Positions 4,189 to 9,388 of a stretch of 9,388 bases of DNA are shown one piece after another (within the stretch, counting starts at the first letter, position 1; every line of letters starts with the position of its first letter). Both the position numbers and the translations under genes were made by a program. Source of the stretch: Clostridia bacterium (GTDB lineage: Bacteria; Bacillota; Clostridia; Christensenellales; Borkfalkiaceae). Location of the stretch: contig JAJPXK010000151.1 of the NCBI GenBank assembly GCA_021205485.1, forward strand, positions 8,880 to 18,267, in the 5' to 3' direction. A model generated the notes under the pieces. That model was not told the DNA's origin, made no database searches, and worked only from the letters and a program-made list of their open reading frames with translations.

Positions 4189-7100
4189 TTAAATTGTGTA
4201 AAGTTTGTTTGCGGAAACTATTGAATTTTGCCAGCAGCTGTCTGATACGTTCTGATACTCGCTATACAAATTAGCCAATACGTAAACAGCGAAGTCAGAC
4301 GCGTCCCATGTGTTGGCGAAAATATCAGAGCCCAACGTAGGCGTCTCCGTCTGATAGAAATACGCCGTCTTTAAATTGCTGCAGTAGTCAAACGCCTGAT
4401 AGCCGATAGAAGTACACCCATCGTAGAAATACACCGCCGTAATCTGCGTGCAACCGCTGAAGGCGCTGTCGGCTATAGGCATACAAATTGTAAGTATGGT
4501 ATCTGTGCAGGAACCTATGCCCACTATCACGCCGTTTTCAATTTCCAGCCCTTCGCTTTGAGTAACGCCGCTCAAATCGTACCACCTTGCGTATAATGTA
4601 ATATCAGTAAGGCTGCAATAGGGTGAAGTAACGGCTTTGCCTGTAAAGTCAGCTGTCGTGTACCAGCCGCCGAACGCATAGCCGTCTTTTGTGGTAGTAG
4701 GCAGGCTGGTAAGGTAAACCGCCGTTATGCTTTCTACCTCGCTTCCGCCGTTTGTTTCAAATGTATAGGTAACTTCTTCGGTAGGTATTGCCGAAAGTCC
4801 GTAAAGCACAAGGCAATCGCTGTTCCAACCAGAATACCAGCCGTCAGGCTTGCTCTCCGCCTCCGCTACTATTAAGCAGGTACATTTATTGAAAACATTG
4901 TTTCCTATAGTAGTAACATTTGCAGGAATATATATTTCTGTAAGCGAAGTGCACCCCTCAAAAGCATAGCTGCCGATGGAAGTAACACCGCTGCCTATTG
5001 TTACGCTTGTAAGCGAAGTGCAATCATAAAATGCGTAAGCATCTATAGTTGTAACGCTGTCGGGTATGGTTATGCTTGTGCCTGAATACCAGGCGAATGT
5101 CCAACCGCTGATGGTTTTAAGGGTTATATTTTCACTCCAAATTATTTCTGCCGTACAACCGTTGAACGCACAACTACATAGGGTTGTAACACTTGCAGGT
5201 ATGGTTATACTTGTACCAGCGTAGTAAGCAAAAGCATAACTGCCAATTTCGGTTATTGCTATATTATCTGCCCATATAATTTCAGCAGTGCAATCGTAGA
5301 ATACATAACTATTGATAGTTGTTACGCCGCTGCCTATTGTAATGCTTGTAGCAGTACAGCTTTGGAATGCTCTTTCATCAATAGTAGTTACACAATCAGG
5401 TAAGGTTATACTTGTTCCTGCGTAGCCGGCGAAAGCATACCTGCCTATTTCGGTTATTGCTATATTATCTGCCCATATAATTTCAGCAGTGCAATCGTAG
5501 AATACATAACTATTGATAGTTGTTACGCCGCTGCCTATTGTAATGCTTGTAGCAGTACAGCTTTGGAATGCTCTTTCATCAATAGTAGTTACACAATCAG
5601 GTAAGGTTATACTTGTTCCTGCGTAGCCGGCGAAAGCATACCTGCCTATTTCGGTTATAGTAATATCATCAGCCCAAATTATTTCCGCCGTGCAACTACT
5701 GAATGCGTAGCTCCCGATAGATGTTACACCGCTGCTTATGGTTATGCTTGTAAGCAAAGTGTTGCTAGCAAAAGCATTATTACCTATAGCGTAAGTATTG
5801 CCGTCTACTCTATCGGGTAAGATAATATCCGTATCGCTGCCGTAGTAGCCAGTTAGCGTATATGCGCCGTTTGAATAGCTGAATTCAAACCCGTCTATAC
5901 CATAATAAACAACATCATTATTTTTATAAGTTATAGTATAGTCCGCAGTTGAATTCTTGACAATATGCCCACTATCATTCTGATACCAACTACTATTATA
6001 GTAATACTCTCCTAAATATGCACTTGCATAATAATTGTTTACGGAAATAATTGCAGTTAAGTTTACTTCAAGCCCAAATATTGAAGCCTTTTTATAGCAG
6101 TACATTTGTCCAACAACACCGCCAATATATGACCAGCTACTTGAACTATATGTTAAGGATATAACAGCTTCAACATTTGAATTTATTATTGTTACATAAT
6201 TTGCACTTATTTCACCCAAAACACCGCCTATGCGTACATCACCGCTGGTATTATTATTTGTTATCTGAATGGATATTTCAATATTGCAGTTATCTATTAC
6301 GTTATTTCCATTACCGTAAGCAGCAATACCACCCGCATATATATTATAATTATTGCCCGTTGAATTATTTAACGTTACCATATAAAGCGCGCCCGTTATG
6401 TTAAGGTTTGTTACTACGCCACTTACGTATTTAAACAAACCGAGATACAAATCGGTATCGGTATAGGTAGTTACAGCCGACATATTCTTTATAGAATAGC
6501 CGTTGCCATCGAATACACCGTACATATAGTTATCAATATTAGCCCATTCGTAGCTCGACAGATCTATATCGTTCATTAGTTTATAATATCCATATCCGCT
6601 TACTTTTAAAAGCTGCTCGGCTGTAGTAATTTCAGTAATTTCGTCACTGCCTAAGCGCATATAAGCTACGGATATATCTATAGGCTTAGTTTTATCGAGG
6701 GAAGAATTGGAATAACTTATGCTGCTTAAAGTATTCTCTTTCCAACCATACCATGAGTCGCTTATAGCAATATAAGCAGTCTGATAATCAGACGACATTG
6801 TTATGTCGGTGGAATCGTATGTAGTGCCGCCTATGGTTACGCTGTAAACTTCGTATTCGGTTGCATTAGATAAAGTTATCTGATAGTAGAGCTGTTCAGA
6901 ATAGAAGCCGTAATAAGTTTCTTCATATTCGTTGCTGTCGTTTAAACGAACTACAGAAATATCGTTTACAGTAAGCTCACCGTTGATAAATACGTTTGCG
7001 GTGTTGCCCGAAGATATATCTACCGTATAGGTATTGCCGCCCAACGTGCAAATAATCTGCGTTATGGTAAGCGGTGTGTCGCCGCCTTCAAACTGACCTT

Positions 7101-9388
7101 CGTTTACAATTTCTGCACGTAAACTTGTTGAAGTGCTTACGTCAGAAACGCTGTAAATTTCGCCGTTTACTACTACCGAACTGAAGGTTGCCTTGCTCGG
7201 GTTGTTCATTGTAGCCTGAATAACGATTGTTTCGCCTTCGCTTACTGCGCTTGTATTTAATACCGAGATAGATTTAAACTCTATAACAGGGTCGGTGTAG
7301 GCAGATAGGCTCTCGCTTGCTTGCTGTTCGCCGTCACCGTCGTTTAAGTCGTACTTATAGTCTACTATTATAGTATACTTTATGTAAGAATCAAGCCCTG
7401 TAAAGCTAAGCGTGGTTTGTGTGAAGTCGGTAACTTCCTCTACAAGGGTTATGCCGTTGTATAAACCTATTGCGGTGATTTCGCCGATAGAATCTGTATC
7501 GGTGTAGGTCAAACCAAACGTAAGGCCCGTTGTGTTACTGTCAGTAAATTGAATATCAACAGTAGGCGTAGCTTTTGCTTTGGTTGTTATGTTCTTTGTA
7601 ACCGTCTTAGTATGGTCGCCCGTGCCATCGTTTAAGTTATAGGTGTATATAACCGTAAGCGTGTAGGTGTTGTCTGAAAGCAGATTTTCAAATGTGCCCG
7701 TGGCCTCGGTGGCTGTGTAACTTGTTTCGCCAAGCGTGAGCGTTACCGAAGTAAGCGAGCCTACGCTATCCGTATCGGTTATGGCAAGCCCGTAACTTAC
7801 GCTCTCCTGCTCGCTTGTAAGCACAGATATTTCAACGTCGGGCGTCGCCTTAGCCTGCGTGGTTATATCCTGCGTAACCTCCGCGGTGTGGTCGCCCGTG
7901 CCGTCGTTGAGGTTATAGGTGTATATAACAGTTAAGGTGTAAGTGTTATTTGAAAGCAAGCCGTCAAATGTGCCCGTCGCCTCGGTGGCGGTGTAACTTG
8001 TTTCGCCAAGCGTAAGAGTTACAGAAGTAAGCGTGCCTACGCAATCAATATCGGTTATTGCAAGCCCGTAACTTACGCTCTCCTGCTCGCTGGCAAGCGT
8101 GGATATTTCAACTTCGGGCGTAGCTTTTGCCTGCGTGGTTATTTCCTGCGTAACCTCGGCGGTGTGGTCGCCCGTATCGTCGTTGAGGTTGTAGGTGTAG
8201 ATAACTGTCAATGTATATGTGTTATTTGAAAGCAAGTTTTCAAACGTGCCCGTAACTGTGTCCGACGTGTAACTTGTTTCGCCATGCGTGAGCGTTACCG
8301 AGGTAAGCGTGCCTACGCCGTCGGTATCTGTTATGGCAAGCTCGTAGTCAACCGAAGTTTGCGTACTGTTCAAAGCGGATATCTCTACAGAAGGCGTTGC
8401 CTTTTCAAGCGTTGTGAAAGTCAAGGATATGCTCTCGGTTTCGCCGTCAAGGTTTGTATAATACGCGGCGAGCGTATATTCGGTATCGGAAAGCAATCCC
8501 GCGGCGCTTGTCGCGGCGCTGTCTAACGTCTGCGTTTTGCCGCCGGTAGTTAAAGTTAGCTGCGTGATGGTTGAGGCGGAGTAACCTTCGTACCACGAAT
8601 AGCCGAAGGATATTCCCTCCTGTGCTACCGATACGTTGTCAAAAAGGACGATAGTATCGGTATACACGGCGTTTTTATACAGATAATTGAAGGCTGTGCC
8701 CGTACCGCTTAAATCATCGTAAAGAGCGACTACGGCATACTGGTACAGAGTGTTAGGCGTAAGGCTAGTAAACTCAACCGTATTTGTTCCTAACTCAAGA
8801 TCTACAGACTGCACAAGGCTGTCGCCGTCGTACAGCACGGCCATAGCGTAGCCTTCGCTGTACGCTATCAAAGAATAGAGGTCAACGATTTTAACGTCAA
8901 ACGAGATGCTGTCTAAATCGTGAGTTTCGTTTGATATTGTAGCGTAAGTCTGGTCGTCGGAGCGTACGCCTACTTTTACTACGGTGTCGCCGTTTAGCAA
9001 AACGTCTTTAATATCGGTGCCGTCTACGTACTTAATTTCGTCAATCGTATACTCGTAAATACCGCCTGCATCGCCGACTTGCAGCTTTACGATAATATTT
9101 TCAAGGTCGCTGCCGTCTTCGAACATTTGTATAGCGTATTTTTTGCCGTTTAAAACGAAGGACAAAATTTCAAAATCGTCGGGGTTGTAAAGCATTACGG
9201 TTATGTAAATATATTCTTCTTTATCGGAATAGTAAATTTCCTGCCCCGCGCCTGTTACTTTAAGGGTGCTTTCAATCTCCTGCTCTATGGTAGGGGTATC
9301 GTCGTCATAGGGCTGGTCGGCGTCTATGTTTTCGTCCTTGCCCTCGTAGTCGCCGTAATAGAGGTTAAAATGATAAATATAATAAATA
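4189..9388 (-). CDS. Giant BspA-like/FN3-like repeat surface protein (start outside window)
   Basis: The frame stays open from the TAA at 4189 to the right edge: 1732 residues, with the N-terminus and any signal peptide missing. The first internal ATG (9195) is not the start, because 64 codons before it continue in frame (EQEIESTLKV, YIYITV) with no ribosome binding site. From the N-terminus: a beta domain (about 9340-8930); fibronectin-III-like domains, including four 92-residue units each beginning KATP (8403 to about 7300); two further beta domains (about 7290-6670); a GLUG-like beta-helix with FDGNGYSIKNMS and GGI/GGV turns (about 6645-5950); 14 BspA/TpLRR units of the type SITIPDSVTTIDAYAFYDC (about 5815-4885); an InlB/Flg_new-type repeat with FETNGG, GYAFGGWY and LYARWY (4768-4576); and three degenerate LRRs to the end. 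No LPXTG or membrane anchor is seen. Adhesion or glycan binding at the cell surface is inferred from such architectures. Confidence 0.93.
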   Translation of the reverse strand, partial: IYYIYHFNLYYGDYEGKDENIDADQPYDDDTPTIEQEIESTLKVTGAGQEIYYSDKEEYIYITVMLYNPDDFEILSFVLNGKKYAIQMFEDGSDLENIIVKLQVGDAGGIYEYTIDEIKYVDGTDIKDVLLNGDTVVKVGVRSDDQTYATISNETHDLDSISFDVKIVDLYSLIAYSEGYAMAVLYDGDSLVQSVDLELGTNTVEFTSLTPNTLYQYAVVALYDDLSGTGTAFNYLYKNAVYTDTIVLFDNVSVAQEGISFGYSWYEGYSASTITQLTLTTGGKTQTLDSAATSAAGLLSDTEYTLAAYYTNLDGETESISLTFTTLEKATPSVEISALNSTQTSVDYELAITDTDGVGTLTSVTLTHGETSYTSDTVTGTFENLLSNNTYTLTVIYTYNLNDDTGDHTAEVTQEITTQAKATPEVEISTLASEQESVSYGLAITDIDCVGTLTSVTLTLGETSYTATEATGTFDGLLSNNTYTLTVIYTYNLNDGTGDHTAEVTQDITTQAKATPDVEISVLTSEQESVSYGLAITDTDSVGSLTSVTLTLGETSYTATEATGTFENLLSDNTYTLTVIYTYNLNDGTGDHTKTVTKNITTKAKATPTVDIQFTDSNTTGLTFGLTYTDTDSIGEITAIGLYNGITLVEEVTDFTQTTLSFTGLDSYIKYTIIVDYKYDLNDGDGEQQASESLSAYTDPVIEFKSISVLNTSAVSEGETIVIQATMNNPSKATFSSVVVNGEIYSVSDVSTSTSLRAEIVNEGQFEGGDTPLTITQIICTLGGNTYTVDISSGNTANVFINGELTVNDISVVRLNDSNEYEETYYGFYSEQLYYQITLSNATEYEVYSVTIGGTTYDSTDITMSSDYQTAYIAISDSWYGWKENTLSSISYSNSSLDKTKPIDISVAYMRLGSDEITEITTAEQLLKVSGYGYYKLMNDIDLSSYEWANIDNYMYGVFDGNGYSIKNMSAVTTYTDTDLYLGLFKYVSGVVTNLNITGALYMVTLNNSTGNNYNIYAGGIAAYGNGNNVIDNCNIEISIQITNNNTSGDVRIGGVLGEISANYVTIINSNVEAVISLTYSSSSWSYIGGVVGQMYCYKKASIFGLEVNLTAIISVNNYYASAYLGEYYYNSSWYQNDSGHIVKNSTADYTITYKNNDVVYYGIDGFEFSYSNGAYTLTGYYGSDTDIILPDRVDGNTYAIGNNAFASNTLLTSITISSGVTSIGSYAFSSCTAEIIWADDITITEIGRYAFAGYAGTSITLPDCVTTIDERAFQSCTATSITIGSGVTTINSYVFYDCTAEIIWADNIAITEIGRYAFAGYAGTSITLPDCVTTIDERAFQSCTATSITIGSGVTTINSYVFYDCTAEIIWADNIAITEIGSYAFAYYAGTSITIPASVTTLCSCAFNGCTAEIIWSENITLKTISGWTFAWYSGTSITIPDSVTTIDAYAFYDCTSLTSVTIGSGVTSIGSYAFEGCTSLTEIYIPANVTTIGNNVFNKCTCLIVAEAESKPDGWYSGWNSDCLVLYGLSAIPTEEVTYTFETNGGSEVESITAVYLTSLPTTTKDGYAFGGWYTTADFTGKAVTSPYCSLTDITLYARWYDLSGVTQSEGLEIENGVIVGIGSCTDTILTICMPIADSAFSGCTQITAVYFYDGCTSIGYQAFDYCSNLKTAYFYQTETPTLGSDIFANTWDASDFAVYVLANLYSEYQNVSDSCWQNSIVSANKLYTI
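5246..5658 (-). repeat. Exact 201-base tandem duplication in the LRR region
   Basis: Positions 5246-5457 reappear without a visible difference at 5447-5658, a 212-base identity with a period of 201 bases (67 residues). Each unit encodes three LRRs, beginning CTAEIIWADNIAITEIG and ending TINSYVFYD. Flanking LRRs differ clearly in both DNA and protein, so this copy arose recently within the gene and kept the frame. Confidence 0.92.
7300..8403 (-). repeat. Four tandem 276-base FN3-like repeats
   Basis: The lysine codon of the opening KATP falls at 8403, 8127, 7851 and 7575: an exact 276-base period (92 residues). The first three units share long DNA stretches as well as the protein motifs SVTLTLGETSYTATEATGTF, YTLTVIYTYNLND and GDHT. 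The fourth is clearly diverged (TFGLTYTDTDSIGEITAIG). Gene conversion or recent expansion among the first three is likely. Confidence 0.85.

Noticed and set aside
4128..4202. 13-base direct repeat TAAATTGTGTAAA at 4128-4140 and 4190-4202 flanking the terminator
   Set aside because: It is AT-rich, one copy overlaps the stop codon of the giant gene, and no element or inverted ends lie between; probably chance or a small local duplication.
4189..4300. LPXTG or other sorting signal at the C-terminus of the giant protein
   Set aside because: The end reads SCWQNSIVSANKLYTI with no LPXTG-like motif, hydrophobic segment or positive tail.
6177..6404. Plus-strand open frame of 75 codons inside the giant gene
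   Set aside because: It is antisense shadow of the Asn/Tyr-rich GLUG segment, lacks a ribosome binding site, and has a Leu/His/Tyr-biased composition typical of such shadows.

Overview
The window looks like a piece of a Gram-positive, anaerobic gut-type bacterium of the class Clostridia (Bacillota), probably from an uncultured lineage. The pointers are strong AGGAGG-type ribosome binding sites, a TM1266-type regulator of iron-only hydrogenase systems, two lipoprotein signal peptides, a very large BspA-like repeat protein, and dispersed double-hairpin repeats of a kind I associate with Clostridia genomes. The assignment is inference: there is no rRNA or other marker gene here. No tRNA, rRNA, CRISPR array, transposase or phage gene was seen.

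Layout. Positions 111-2863, minus strand, hold a compact four-gene operon read right to left: a small ACT-like TM1266-family regulator, an NMT1/SsuA-like substrate-binding lipoprotein, an SsuC/ThiX-like permease and an SsuB/ThiZ-like ATPase. It has a good sigma-A promoter (3049-3077). Its leader of about 180 bases can fold into mutually exclusive hairpins, the last of which covers the ribosome binding site of the first gene and ends in a U-run. A dispersed double-hairpin repeat lies inside this leader, and a related one lies just past the operon (31-96). Diverging on the plus strand at 3118-3699 is a low-complexity lipoprotein of unknown function.

A bidirectional terminator (3706-3751) separates that gene from a convergent 59-residue gene (3803-3982, minus), which has its own ribosome binding site and a possible promoter. 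The remaining half of the window (4189 to the right edge, minus) is one giant reading frame of at least 1732 residues. It carries fibronectin-III-like repeats, a GLUG-like beta-helix segment, BspA/TpLRR leucine-rich repeats and an InlB/Flg_new-type repeat. Its start lies outside the window, and a strong terminator sits just after its stop.

How the genes relate. The ABC operon encodes a complete one-substrate importer and opens with a probable regulator, so the regulator and importer are probably co-controlled through the leader. The ligand is unknown; thiamine-precursor-like, taurine-like and nitrate-like importers are all related. The giant protein is probably exported and may act in adhesion. 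The most novel signals are the leader's switching architecture, the unannotated 59-residue gene, and the exact 201-base tandem duplication inside the giant gene.
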